This document shows, one piece after another, positions 13,501 through 28,500 of a stretch of 64,000 bases of DNA (positions are counted from its first letter, which is position 1; the number at the start of each line of letters is the position of its first letter). Under the pieces are notes generated by a model. It had not been told where the DNA came from and did not search any database. It worked only from the letters and a program-made list of their open reading frames with translations. The stretch is taken from the NCBI GenBank assembly GCA_029891345.1, contig CM057002.1:21369795-21433794 (forward strand). Reading direction: 5' to 3'. Both the position numbers and the translations under genes were made by a program. This stretch comes from Dryococelus australis. Its lineage: Eukaryota; Arthropoda; Insecta; Phasmatodea; Phasmatidae.

Positions 13501-16500
13501 GTTGTTTAAACATACAGAGAAAAGGATTGTTGTGAAGTTTTCATTCATATGTTCTTGTTGTAGTTCTAGTCCATTGCTTCAGAGTTAAGCAACTGCTTAT
13601 GTTTGTTTTTCCACAGAAGTACCTATAAATTTCAGGCAGGAGAAGTAACGATTGTTGTTTCTACATCGTTTTTTCACATGTGTTCTTTTGAATTAGTATA
13701 TTTCTTCTGTTAGCTACCTATTTTTGATCAAGGTAAATGTCACATTGTTAGTGGTCATTTAGTATAATTAAGAATTCCCTAAGGGAAACAGTCGTGGTTT
13801 GGGGCAGTGCGGTACACAATGTATGCCCAACCTCCCACAGTCCATCCATGGCGACTGGTAACGTGGTCTCTGGTGCACCGCTCAACACTCGTACCCACAG
13901 CAAGGCTGCCATGTTTGTGACGATTGCAGTTGAGCTGAGGAGGAACCTGTGCTGGTGGGTTGTGTCCCTGCAACAGTGGCTATGTGCTTTCTGCCTCAGA
14001 GGCCAACCATCCAGTCAGCTGACAAAGTCGCTCGAACATGAAGACAAGACTTCTGGGAATAGCAAGTCGACAACTCTTACATAACGCTACCCTCCAGATG
14101 GAAACAAGGGAAAGCTGGCTGAAAAAAGACCTAGCCCTTCTTTGGGCAACCACGTGGGGACAATGTTTTTTTTTTTTTTAAAGTGTGATTACGAACTCTT
14201 ACCGCTCACTCGTCTTTATGTTTCACTTGCTGTTCGTACACTTGCTAACAATGCATGTTAAACACAGCATGCATCCTATATTTTCCTTCCTAGCACAGAG
14301 AACCCACCCAGCATGCCTACCGCCATGGCTTCCTCCGGCAGCCTTGCAAGTGTACCACGACCCTTCCATGGGATTAGTCCTAGTTTAATTGGAGTGGAGG
14401 GCCAGGTCAGAAATGCTGGCTTGGCTCTCCAAAACCTTAGTTTGACGATTGATACATGTTCCTTCTACGCCCAAATTTTGTTTGTTGAGCATATATGCCT
14501 ATGGCCTGGCATGCATCTAGAACCTACTTCCCCTCCTAACTCCAATAGTTATAGGCTATCCACGGTAAATTCACTACGAACATCTCCTATAAAGGTTGGC
14601 CATGCTTCACACCTCTTAGTTTGTTTATTCACTGCAGTTAGCTGTTGACCGTCAAGCGTCATGATATATGACTGTCATCTGCTGTCCACCTGCAGGCCGG
14701 CTCCACTCTAGCCCACACGTGATTGGCCCAGGCAGAGCATCAAATTCAATTTGTGCGCATATTGTTTGATGGCTGTAACTTGGTAGGTGGACGTTTCCTG
14801 ACACATGTTCCTTATATCAAAAGTTTGTTTCGGTGTACCCTGTCACCCATTAAATTATTCCCATCAATTTCAGAACATCAAGTACATTACATCCCGCCCC
14901 ATGTATATACAGGATAATTCTTTCAGCCTCCCAATACATAAATGCTGTAAAATACATGACACTTGGCAACCATCATGTAGATTAAGTTGTGCCAGGTAAC
15001 ACACTGCATGTAGAACATAAAATAAAATTAGGAATACAGCTTATTTGCCTTCTGCGCATGTACGCCAACATTGCCCTAACCCAAAGGTACAAAATTTTCA
15101 ATGTCACATGGATAACAGTGACAAATGTGCTTGTTCATATATTTATTTTAAAAAGTCAATCACTTTAATAAATATAAAATACTTTCACCTATTTTGAATT
15201 TAATCTAACTGCATTCCAAATTGGTTAGAGGAAACAAAATCTCAAAGCACTTGTTTACTAAACAGTGTTCTAACCTCAAATACAATTAATCTATTTTTAC
15301 TAATCGTATTGGCAGAAAAGCAGTTCAATGTTGGGACTTGGAGATTGGTTGTGTGCAGTCAGAGAGATAGGTCCATCTCATCGTTAGTTTAAATTGTGGA
15401 CAAAGCGTGGGCACGTGAAAGGCGGGCGGACTCACCAAACATGATGGGAGTGTTCTCACGCTTGCTGTGATCGTCGATGTAGGTCTCGCCCAGCACTACG
15501 TTGAGCACCATGCCGACGCCGAATAGTAGGTGTGAGATGAAAATGATGGCCAGCGGCATCAGAGAGAACTCCCCGACGATTGACTGCTGCTTGCCGTCGC
15601 ATGTCTCTGAAGAGTTCCAGCCGATGTCGCACACCAGGCGTTTCTCTTCTGCAAGCACACGCACTTACCATGAATTATAGTACAGTATCCCGTCTACTAC
15701 TTGACCAAGTCAAGTCTGAATCCAGAAAATATGTAAACTACAACATGTGTTGTGTTCCAATTCACTTCAAAATGCTCTCGTTCACTTTTCCTTGATCCCT
15801 TCATGTTATTCCATTCATTGTTACTTCCAACTTTTCTAAAGCCCTGCATGAGTTCTATTTATAAGATATTCATCCACCTCATGCAACTAAAGTCTAGATA
15901 ATTACACCACAGGGACAACGCACCGTATTCGTGCGAACTCAGTATAGTAATATTTTGAGTAGGAACTATTTCTTACTACGCATTATCGGCACACCAGTTT
16001 TTTCTCTGAATTTATCATATTAATTGTAACTAAAATATTATAATAAAGTAATTTTTTACTAACACAAGTATAACATGCTTCTCATACAAGATATATTTAG
16101 TAAACAACCAATTAAGTCATTCATGGGGTAATTTTTCAATGGTTTGATTAAAAAACTGTGAAGAAAGCATGAACAGTCTATAGCCACAATCCCCAACATT
16201 CCCTCAATTCCTTCGAGGGGATGTGGGTTTAATTTCCAACATCCATCTTGGTTTTGAAGTTTACGGCGCATATAAGAAGACAATCAGTTAATTAAAGGGA
16301 TTTTCTTAGGTTGCCTCGGCTTGTGCACGAAAAACAGTGTCCAGCAAATTGCAGGAAGAAGACTTGTAAACAATTGAAAAATATGACTTACGGCGAAGGA
16401 CATGTGAAGGGGATGTCGCTCATGCCCTTGATAGAAGGGGACATTTGAGGGAACATTCGCATCCTTTATCTGAATTGGAACAGCTCTTACTTGAAGTCAC

Positions 16501-19500
16501 GACCTCGATATATTCTTGAAAGGCACCTAACCTGTCAAGGTCCATTGCCAGTTGGCTTGGAGCACATATATGGTCATCCCGTTATCTACCTTCCCTCTTA
16601 TATTACTTACTCCTTCCTCCTCCAGGATAAGGTAAAGCGAATGCAGGTGTCAAGTAATTGTGGCCCAGTGTTGACTAATTCGAGCTACCGTGTTGATACT
16701 TCCATGTGGGCCGGTGTCTATAGATTGCTTAAATTCATGTGGACAGGTGTACATGCGCCCGTGCAGACAGCTAACGTAATTGTATATTCCGTACTCACAT
16801 TTTTTATTGCTCTCTTCAACAGCTGTACTAGTGTTCCACTCTCGAGTTTTTTTTTAGCGCCTGAATTTGTTATTCACATTTGAGGCCGAGAAGTCGCATC
16901 AGGTGCGCCATCGCCTCTACGCCGCAAGGTTCTGAAACGACGTGCTGTTTTTTTCGTCGTGCTGTATCTCCCTATGGGACCGTAAATGACGACAATATTT
17001 TAAACCATGTTAGCGTGCTTTGAAATGGTGTTTCTAATTTGCCTGATGTGTTGAAAATATTGAACAGGTGTCATCTGAAGCGTTATTTTCGTAGATCAGT
17101 ACATTGTACTCATGTTCAATAGTCTCTTAGACTAAAACATGTGTTTCAAACATGAAAATTGGTTACACTCATATAATTTGGAAACAGTAGTGATTTCCTG
17201 CGACTATTGACAGGGCCAGGTTTCAAGAGACAGGCCTACTCGGACAACGACAGCGAAAAACCAGCGAACTCCATGGAGTAATCACTTATCTTTTATCTGT
17301 CTCTGTACTCGTTCTCCCTTGTTAGTGGTCCTAAGAGAGTTTTTTTTGTTTGTTTCAATTTGTTTGTAACTAATGAATCGTCATATTTTTTTTAAGTTTA
17401 AGTTATTTTCTTCGTGTATTCGCTTCGTTTTTTCTTGTTACTGTCACTGCTCGAGCTGTATCCTTATGTTATTCAACTTTGTTAGTTCCAGTACAGTAGA
17501 AGAGCTTTTTGATCATAGCATGTTGTGTTATTATTGAAAACCATTATGCTGTTACTTTGTTGTCATTGTTTGTTCATTATCACGAGAATACACAACATTA
17601 ACGGCTGTTCACAATAAACTGAGCACTTTTGACAACCCTGCTTAAGATCTACTTGTATGTGCGTTGTGTATTCTTCCGCCTCAAGCAAAATTAACATTGA
17701 CATAGGTCTCATCACTTTATTCATCCGTCGGTCAAGTGAAATTGTGAACGTATTAGAAAAATAAATATATTAAAAAATCCGGTAATTTTTCCACTCAAGT
17801 GCAAATAAAAAAAAAACAGAAAGTGAAAGAAATAATTTTAAGTTATCACAAATGGTTACCTAACCATTTTTATTCGACGTTAAGATATGGAACTGTGCTC
17901 ACATTATGGTGAACAGTCTTTACCTATGGAAGTGTGCGAGACATTGAACACAGAGGCGTCGAAGTGCTCCTCAGTGAGGGCCAGGGCTTCGCTCCCTGGT
18001 CCGTAGACGAAATGCAGTGTTGCCATCATGAGTGCAGATATCGACGCCAAGACGGATCCGAACGCCAACCAGAGTGGCCTGTGCCCTCGCCCGCCGTGGT
18101 AGGCCAGGATCAAGGACAACGTTATCTGAGAGATGTCCATGCCGCTTCTCAGAGTACCTGGAAGATATGGAGGGTCCATTTGAGATTACTTCCAACTTTT
18201 CTGAAACCCTGCTCTAGATCTACTTTCAAACTACTCCTCAGTAAATTGCAAATAAAGCTTCACCAAGCTTAGACTATTAGAATATAGCTGCAAAAGGTTC
18301 AACGCACCTCATTCGTGCGCATTCACTTTTATAATACTCTGCAGAAGAACTACTTTATAATAGGCATTATCAACATGCCTATTTCGATCTATTTTAATCA
18401 TATTAATTACTTCTTAAATAATATAATTCGTAGATAAAACATAAAACAAATGTTCAATTTAATCAAAAATAATATACTTGTGTGTTAGCAGAAGTACACA
18501 ATTCTTAGGAGACAACCAAACACGTTGGGTTGGTTTTCTACGGTATAATTCAATATATTGTGAGGAATTGCGAATAGAGTATGAAGTGATTGCGGCAGTT
18601 TGAACGAATGTAAGAATACTGTCATGCTGACCACATTGTTCTGACTACATTGTTCTACAAAATGTTAAGAACCTCTTATTCACGGGAATTCTTACAGATA
18701 TATACAGTTAATATCTGGAAATGCACACCGTATAGATATAAAATGGAATTGGGCTGCGTACGCATCAAACATTAAACCTGTTCTTATTCCCAGCAGCGTC
18801 GGCCGAGGCAACACTTAGTGTTCTCCGCCCTGGTAACTAGAAAACTATAGTACCTGAGGCAGTTAGGAAATTCATCCATCTTATACCTACCACTTCAATC
18901 AGAAATTAGCCCGAGCTACCTGCAACAGCTAGTAACACTGGAAATACTCAACAATTTTTAGAAATTGAAATAAGTTTCATACTTGAGTTTATTTTGATAG
19001 AATTTTCATGATGTCGGGACCAAGCCTGAAAACAGAAACCTGTATCTGAACCAAAGACTAAGGGCATAGCTCATAAAAAAAACATCGCAAAAGACAGAAC
19101 TACTAACGTGTCACTCGCTTATCGAAAATTACTTAAAATTAATTCAGACCAAACTAAACAATTTAAATGTAAACCAAATATCAACCAAAACTTAACGTTC
19201 TAGTGGTGGTGAAGAAATCATTAGGCTAGACTGCGAATTCTTATAAAAATGTCAGGAAATTTATTAAATAAGGCTTTGCTTTAAAATAACTCGATTTAAC
19301 TTTTTTTAACAAATCAAATTCAGCTATCTTGACAGTGTGTTCACATGGTTGTTGTTGTGGCAGCGTAGTGGTTTGACTAACGGGACCATTATCACTCGTA
19401 TTTAAATCCCGCTCTAAGACAAGAACTCCTACATAGAGTAAACAAAATATTGCTTTTCGTTATCACTTTATATCCTGTAAATAGACGAAAACTAGTAGGA

Positions 19501-22500
19501 CATTTATAGAGCGTTTCCGTGAGTTCGCAAAACATTTTGTGAATTTTATGGTAATTTTTACCGGGTAGTTCTCCCTAATTTCACTGGGTTTTTTCTACCT
19601 TGTACATTAGGAAAATACATGTTAGGAATACACAGTTAATATTTAACCAGTTATCCAACGTGATATTGCCGCTTAAGGAATAAAATCAGCTGCCATATTA
19701 GCACACTATAGCAAAAATTTTGCATCGGACATTTTTCTTGAAATATAATAATTTTCAGGCATAGAACCTAGTGTAATGGATTTCATATGCTAGTATATAA
19801 TCGGGGATACCTTTATATGGATTTTTTTTTGCTCATCAACATAAAAATTCAGACTTTTGAAATTTTTCTGTTTTGCTGGAGTTTACTGATATCTAACTAA
19901 AAAAAATTACAATTCGCTAACATTGCAATTCGTACGATTAAAACTATTATCTTTAACAATATCTCAAAGGCGCACGATGGATTGTAAAACATTTTATCTA
20001 TTGCTGTGATCTAACAAAGCTGTTTCCTGTGGTTGGCTGGAAACCACCCCAACCACGACAGTATTCGCGACGAGGACACGAGTAGCGAGATATTATTAAA
20101 ACATACATCTATACTAATATTATAAAGAGGTAGTGTTTGTAACTTTGTGTGTTTGTGTGTTTGGATGTAGGAGGTAATCTTCGAAACTACTCACCCGATT
20201 TTAAACATTCTTTCACCAGTAGAATGCTACGTTATCACTGAGTGTCATAGGCTATATTTTATTTTAAAAATCAATAGGGATCCCTACTAAAACTCCAATA
20301 ATGTAACCCAAAGTGTAAATAAATGACCTATAAAATTCCTTACATTGGGTGCGCTGCGAAAACTATTGATGATAGAACAAAATAATGTACTACGGCTTTG
20401 CAGGACGGACAGATTCGGAAAATAAAACGTGCTGTGTGCTGCGTACGGCGCCAACCTTAGAAGCTCTACTGCCATTATGGGGGGAGTTACGTTTGTGTTT
20501 GCTGGGGATTTTCGGCAGATACTCCACTCCCTGTAGTTACAAAAGGGACGCGTGCAGATATCATCAAAGCATGTCTTAAATCATCTCCCTTATGCAGTTC
20601 TATTCAACACCTAAATTTGCTAACGAATATGAGAGCCTATCTTGGTGGAGACACGCATAAAGATTTCCCACAACAATTGCTCAGACTTGGAGAAGGAGTT
20701 TTTCCTTCTCTAAATTTGGGCACTAATTCTGCTGAAATCATTTTTAATGAGACATTAGGTCAGATAGTCCACAGTCTGCAGCATCTTATAGAAGCAGTAC
20801 ATCTGGGCCTCGAAAATTTACTAGAAAGAGACTTTCACTGGTTGTGTTCCAGGGCAATAGTATCGCCTAGGAACTACACTGTCAATGAAATCAACAATCT
20901 CATTATACAAAGAGTTCCCGGCCAAGTCAAAACCTATAAGTCGATTGACACAGTCACCAATGTTGACGATGTCGTCCACTTTCCTCAAGATTTTCTAAAT
21001 TCGCTTAATCCTTCTGGCTTGCCACCTCACGAACTATCATTAAAAGTCGGTACTCCTATCATGCTTTTAAGGAATATAAGCCCTCCTAACATGTGTAATG
21101 GCTCAAGATTGCTCATTAAAGACTTGAAAGAAAATTTGATTGTCGCGACCATCCTCACCGGTCCAGCAGTCGGCCAGCTGGCAAACATCCCGAGGATTCC
21201 CATGATTCCCACGGATTTGCCAATATCTTTCAAACGGTTGCAATTTCCCGTAAAAACATCGTTCGCGATTACTATTAATAAGTCCCAGGGTCAAACCTTC
21301 TTTTTGGTTGGAATCGACCTACGAAAAGAGTGTTTTTCCCATGGCCAACTATATGTTGGTTTATCACGAGTTGGAAGTCCCGAGAAACAGTACATTTTGC
21401 TACCAAACAATAACAGGACGTCAAACATTGTCTACAGAGAATGTCTTAGCCAATAACATATTAAATACTTCTATCTCAGATAAATAGAATTGTAATATAA
21501 TGTATATTAATATGAAAAATTATAAAAAAGTAAAAAAATATCAAATAAAAATAGCAAAAAAACTTTAAATTATAATGTGCTTTTTTTAATGCTTTAGGAG
21601 AGTTTACCTAACCTAATTAACTCCGGGTTAAGCAGTTTTTTTTATCTTAATTGCACCCGTGCGAAGCCGGGGCGGGTCGCTAGTTCGTAATAATCCGGCG
21701 CCGTGTATTTAGCACACGCGGAGGACTGAAGCAGGGCCTGTCGCTGACCTGCTGCCAGACAGCTGCCACCTGACTACGGGCTGCAAGAGGACGTTCTGTT
21801 GCCGCCGATTCTGAGACTTCTGCAAGCAGCCTTCGGCATCATTAACAAGGTGCTATTGATCCAGTGAGTTACTGCAGAGACTTTATTAGATTTTGATGTC
21901 ATGGCTGATAATAATTGAGTTAATTATATCAATAAACTCCCCCAATTTAAAGTAAGGAAAATATTGTACGAGTTGCGACAGTTGTGTTTTGATTGTGTCC
22001 TATATAAAGAGATTAGACACGACATTGCATTTAATTTAAAGCGACACCTTGTAAGAGTGCTACACTGTCTGTCTACGCTTAACTCCTTTTGAGCGTGTGG
22101 CTTCCCCTCTTCAGTAAGAGCCACAGCAAGTGGTGGAGGCTAAGCGAAACTCCACCAAAACCATTAGTAGTTTTGGATATTTATATTGTTACATTGAAAT
22201 TCAATACATTTTAAGTGTGAAAAAGTTGAAAACTATTGCGAGGGATAAGTGGAAGCCACTTTCCCTCAACTATATTTGGATACCCCTCCATCGCACGCGA
22301 GAATAGTTAATGTGTATAGGTAATGAAACAAGGTTTAATTAGCAAGTAAGATTGATTACTACTGCCACGTAGTTAAAACACATTGGGCGATCTTCACGTT
22401 AGGGCAGGTGACGACGGAGTTACGTGAGCTGCAACGTAGCAACGACCTTGCTAAGCAAGCAGTTTCGAGAGCGAGGAGCACGCACGGGTGTAAGCTGCCA

Positions 22501-25500
22501 CACTGCTCTCTAAGCACAAGTCATTGTCGCTATCCATTTCATTAATTAATCGGGCATATTCCGAAGCAGTTCGTTTCCCGCCTGAGCATGGAAACTTTCA
22601 AAATTACGTAGCGGAACTATTTGAAAACAAAAGAAAACGATTGAGCCACTGACGAAATGGCAACTGCCAAGTTGTTTCAGGGCGTAATAAAGGAAGGACG
22701 TTCAACAGCAGAGGAAAAGGATTAACCGGGAAAGGAAACCCACGATATGTCACATGAGCAGTGCAGACGCGGCTCGTGGCGACTAGGATATGCCGCGATA
22801 ATGTCCCAAAGGGTAATACATTGCGACAGGAATGAAGTCTTTAAGAAAATAGAAATCAATTACATATAAAATAGCAATATTAAGTTACTTCAATGAAGTA
22901 CCTGTTAGCAATATGCATAGGTACTAGCCCAGTATAAAATTGAGAAGACTATAATTAGGAATCACACGAAATTGAAACGTAATTGTGCATACAAGTCTAC
23001 GTAAAGAGTATTAATTTAAAATTGCTAATTATATAGATATATGTAAAAGCGAAATGCTCAAATTTAATTTTAATGAAGTATCAAAGTTAGCCATTTAAAT
23101 GTATTCAAAACTAATAATCTATCATTTTCAGTTCGTCCATTTAGAATATTTTGCAGCAAAGTGCATAAATTAGATTGTTATAACAGCAAATAATATAGAA
23201 TAATGAGTTCTAAAAAGTAAGTTTCTTAATTAAATAAGGAAGCTGCCTAAAGAGTAATAAGTTCGGAAACTAAGGGAAAAATTCTAGGCAAGAGACATAC
23301 TATCAGCATAGCACAACATGGCATAGGGATAATATAATTTAAATTTAATGCATAAAAGCATTAAATATTTTTTGACACAGAGCTTAAGACGCCATCAAAA
23401 AAGAATGAATATGTAGAGAAGTGCGACTATTAATGTAAAATGTTATGTATAACTACGTAAAATCATGTCAGTTTTGTACAGTGTACACACTGTAAAAATT
23501 TCAAGCACCAAATTGTGTAGCGAGGGGCCGACACGAGGCATCCAAGGATGTGCTAGGCGCGGCGAACTCTTTTCCATTTCGACCCGGAATATTCCACACA
23601 TCCCCTCCCCCTCCCTGCATTTTACAAGTCCGCGTCACGCCAGGCGGCCGGCGGGCGAAAAGTGTCAACACACAGCATGTTTTAACAGTGCTTTCTCGTT
23701 TTATAACTACACGCCTGAATGCATGATCCCATTATAGACAATGACATTGTTTTCAAAATGAGAAAATATTGAGTTAATAACTATCAGCGAGGCAGCAGTA
23801 TTTGAGTGTATTCAATACATCAATATTTTATGAGGTTTTAACAAGAAATATAAAATATTGTGCTTAGAGAATAAGTAAAATATGCTGGGGTTATATGTTA
23901 AATTAAAATATTCCTTCAGAAAGTTAACACATCTGAAGGTGTTTCAGATTCCCCACCACACCAATTAGGAATACGGATCTAAATGTTAGGAATCTATTAT
24001 TCTCAACAAAAATTTAATATAAGTTAAAGACCAAAAAGAATGAAAGATTGGGCAACTATTGCATTTATTATATTAATTCGTACATATACACCAACTTTAA
24101 TTAAAGTTAGCTTGATATCCTGTGCATAAAGTCTATTTAAAGTATATTTAAACCAAGTAATATAAAATAATAAAATATAAAACATAATAATAATAATTAA
24201 ATTTTCTTAAGGATATATAAACTATCATAAAGTGTTATGTCTGAGTGCAAATCGACATCGAAAGTGTTACAGGTCGAGAAACTAGACGATAAAAGTTCAA
24301 GAAGACAACGCCATTACAGCACTATACCAGGACATCTGGATTACGAGCTCTGGAGGAGTCAGGCCAATGGCAAGCCATAGTGACGTCACACATGCGTACC
24401 AGCAATGCTCCGAAATGGGCAGCGCGTGATTAGGATACAAGGTAATAGAAAACCAATTATTTAATACACATAATTTCACATACACACCCCGGCCGGGCCA
24501 AGCACGAACTCAATCACGAATATGAACGTGAACAAACAATTTGCCACTCAGATTCATTTAAAATCAAATGCATTTTGCAGCAGTAAGGATAAATGATAAG
24601 AATTTCCCCCATGTGAATACTAAGAAAATGTTAATTACATAAAAGTTTTAATAAGCCCCACACATACGTTGACAGCAGTGCAGCTGTAGTTCTTCAGAAC
24701 AAAAGGGATAACATATACACACCTTCAATATTAAAATAATATACGTTATGAAAAGGTATAATTGATATCAACACATTAGCTGTATATACATATATGTTAG
24801 GAAGTTTGCAGAACCTTACACTATCATGCTGTGTATACTATATGAGATCATGTTTTTTAAAAATAATAATTCAGGTACTAGCTCTTAATGAAACCTATAG
24901 TCAAAATAATAATATACAAATAATACAGAAATGCACATCCTTATATGCTAGTGTTAAAAAAAAACAATTCTTTGTTAGGATAAGTAATCACTGAGACACC
25001 TAGACAAACAGTAATAAAACGTATAAAATTGTAACATAATTTTTGATACACATTTTTACTCATACATTAGGGAATAGTATAATCTACATTTCATTACGAA
25101 ATCCATGCCATCCCTTACTTAGCAATATATTGCATAAGAAATACAAGCTAGATAAGTGTTTTATCATGCAATGAAAAAAAACTTTAGTATAAGTTTTCTT
25201 TTGCTCTTCGTGTCGATGAAATATTTTTGAACAATTGAGTGTCTAATCATGTTTATTTTTCGATGTTAATCACATGAAGAGTCTAATCATGTTTATTTTC
25301 CAGCAACAGATAAATAATTTCTCTGTATAAACTCGCAAAACATAAATAATTATATAATGTATTCACCTTGACAAATTTTGTAATGGGAGGAGAGTATACT
25401 GTTTCCCAATTTTAAAGCAATAAATTTTGTTGCATTGTCAAACATTTTAAACTTTCACAAGTCTTAAAGAGTACCAAGCAATGTTAGGTAAGTTAGGACG

Positions 25501-28500
25501 TCAAGCAGGCTGCCGCATTCGCGACTGCAGGGAAGATTGCTTGCATCAGCCGCGCATCTGTGTGGAAGTCCGCCCTGTCCAGTACCAAGCTCAGGGTCTT
25601 GACCAGTAACACTGAACACAATGGGGTGTTTCCCAGTATTGAGAACACACACGAATGTTGAAATCATCCAGTAAACCTTACTATCAGGAGACACACTACC
25701 ATATCTGTCTTATTTGAATAACATACAATAACCAGACTATCCACAAATTTCAAGTAATAAGGCAAGGCAGTTCCTTAACTAAAACTTACAGTGTCATGTC
25801 CTATCCTCCTACTCTTTAATTTCCCAACTTATCGAAGAGGTCCTAATTCCCGCTGCCAAGAAACAAACGAGGACACTAAGGGGCCAGACTGTCATGCCAC
25901 ATCGCCAAAGCTCTGTCTCAGAGCTTGGGCCAGCTCTTAATTCGATTGAGGGGGTCATGCTGTGATCTAACAAACTGTTTCCTGTGCTTGGCTGGAAACC
26001 ATTCCAACCAAGACAGTATTTGGGACGAGGACACAAGCAGCGAGATATTATTAATACAAACGTTCGTAACAATACAATGCAGCGTATTCAGTGCATGTAG
26101 AGGACTGAAGCTGGGCCAGCGACTGACCTACTGACAGACAGCTGCAACACAAAGATGGACGCAAGAAGGCGTTCTGTTGCCACCGATTCTGAGATTTCTG
26201 CAAGCAGCCTTCGGCATCTTTACAAGGTAATATCGTTCCAGTGAGTTACTGAAGATACTTTATTAGACATTGATATCTTGGCTGATAATAATTGAGTTAA
26301 TTATTTCAATCAACCCCCCTGCTTTAAAGTAAGGTAAAGATTGTACGAGTTGTGTCAATTCTATTATGATTGTGTCCTATATAACGAGATTAGATATGAC
26401 ATTGTGTTTAATTTAAAGCTACACCTTTAAGAGTGCATCACCATCTGTCTACACTTATCCCCTTTTGAGTGTGTAGCCTCCCTCCTTTAGGAAGGGCTAC
26501 AACACTTTGTCACAACACAATAATTGATACACAGTTAACATGTGACTTCATTGGCTGACAGCCAGCTAGTTGTAGATGTGGGAAAGTATAGTAAGCATGC
26601 GCGGTGTAGCCAGAACCAATAGGATGAAGGTAAGTGGAAATACAGAGATCAAACCAACTTATATTACTAGGGACACCCTAATTTCGCGAAAAGATTTCCA
26701 TGCATGCAATATTTCAATACCCTACAGGTGTACCAGAAGTTTTCCTTTGTTTATTGTCAATCTGGCTCTGTGAAAGACATTTACTCACTTGACTGGTCAA
26801 TCAGAATTAGATTACCCCGATACTATATGTCTGTGATTCGCGGACAGACACCTAAGATGCATAATAACTAGGTCGTCCAATCACGATGGTGGATCTGAGT
26901 TAACGTGGTATGAAGTGTAACTTGTCCTGATATTTTTTTGCGAAATGCGGGTGTCCCTAGATATTGCTGTAGTGGAGATTATAGGTAGCTCACTTCCACA
27001 TTGTCCTTAGTGCCAGTAAATTTGTACCATCTTCAAAGGTTTAATGTTTTGATGGTAGCTGTTTTATCACATCCAGGCCCATCCTTAATAAGTATGCCGA
27101 ATGATGGTTAGGCTGCCGGCTGGGAAGTTAGTTACTAGGCACTGGTTGGAAAACGAAGTTCTGACATCTTAGTGGTGTATGTGGCTGGAGTCCGTGGAGT
27201 AAGTGATTATCTCACCACTGCATAGTTAAGTATTCTATGGCTACAACATGTTCACACATCAGCTCCTGTTGACTTACTTGCTAAGCGAACAGGATAACCG
27301 ATGGGTAGGATCACCTATTTCCCGCTAAGAGATTTCACGACTAGTTGTACTCCAAAACAAGTTAGTTCAGAACCAATATCGTGGGTTGGATGGTTTTAAC
27401 TCGCATGCTTCAAAAGTGTCCTTCACTACCGATCACGGACGTGCAGTTTCATGGTAACATTATTCTGATTGGCCGAAGGAAATGTGGAATATTGCACATA
27501 TGATGTTGAAGTCTAGCCTCAGCGTAGATCTTTTCGCGATAAAACTTCTGGCCACACCGATGAGGAATATTTCGCAGCACACAACAGCTTACTTCAAGAA
27601 CCTCGGGTAGCCAATCTGCAAGTGCGTAAGCTCACATCGAAGGAACCACCTCGCAATTTCTTTTCAGAGCAATTCGAGTGTCTATTGCATCATGATTATG
27701 TACATAACTCTATAACAGTGGCATGAGGTGAACTGTTCAATGTGGGCTGTGTTTTGCTCTGTGCTATATCTAGTCACTTGTTAGTGTATGCATCGGACAA
27801 TTTAACATAGTAGTGTAGTTGACGTAGCAGCATGTTTGTACCGGGTGCTTCCCCGCCCTCTCGTGAGTGGCCGCAATACATTCAGTTTCTCCCGGCTTCA
27901 CTCTGGTTGCTGGTTCCTGCTGCGCTTGCCGAGTGTGTCCACCATTGAGCAAACACCAACTGGCCTTGCAACACTTTACCACACGCCACTGATCTATAGG
28001 AAGTTCATGGTAAGCTGAGCAATTTTGAAAGACCTACTTAAAAATCTACTTGAATGCACATTGTATATTCTGCTGCCATATATGCATTTAATAATGACAT
28101 GTGCCACTTTATTCATGCATCTGTAAAGTGTGAGTGTGATTGTGTTAAAAAAAATAAATATTTTACAATTTTTTCCATTCTTGCACATATATGAATTCTG
28201 AAAAACAATAACAAATAATTATACTATTCTCGAATGTTGAACTAACTCCTTAAATCCAACTATATACATGGAACTAAGATTCCTGTGTCATTACCAACTT
28301 TATTAGTCTCATCCGAGTAGGCATGTCCTTAAAAATATATGCAGTTAGGAACAGCACATTTTTTCAAAGTTTGAATATCAAATGTGTAGTGTTTGAACCG
28401 TTACACGCTAATATTTTACTCATGAGCGAAAAAAATTTCAGCACTGACTCATGGTGCGGCTGGAAATCTTGAAGCGCTTCTCGATCATGGTGAAGGTGGC

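Larger units (their letters stand above)
20002..22128 (+). repeat. 5' LTR, split by the Helitron
   Basis: Termini are TGCTGTG and CACAGCA, perfect 7-bp inverted ends. It contains a TATATAAAGAG promoter-like box at about 22001-22011. The Helitron occupies 20108-21683. Confidence 0.65.
20002..26504 (+). mobile_element. Old LTR retrotransposon with a Helitron in its 5' LTR
   Basis: Two related blocks, 20002-22128 (551 bp without the Helitron) and 25958-26504 (547 bp), both begin TGCTGTGATCTAACAAA and end CACAGCA or TACAACA. The 5' copy is followed by agTGGTGGAGGCTAAGCG, placed like a primer binding site. The 3' copy is preceded by GAGGGGGTCA, placed like a polypurine tract. Flanking tetramers are ctat and cttt. 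The 3.8-kb interior has no recognisable gag or pol frame. Strand is taken from the PBS-PPT order. Confidence 0.65.
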
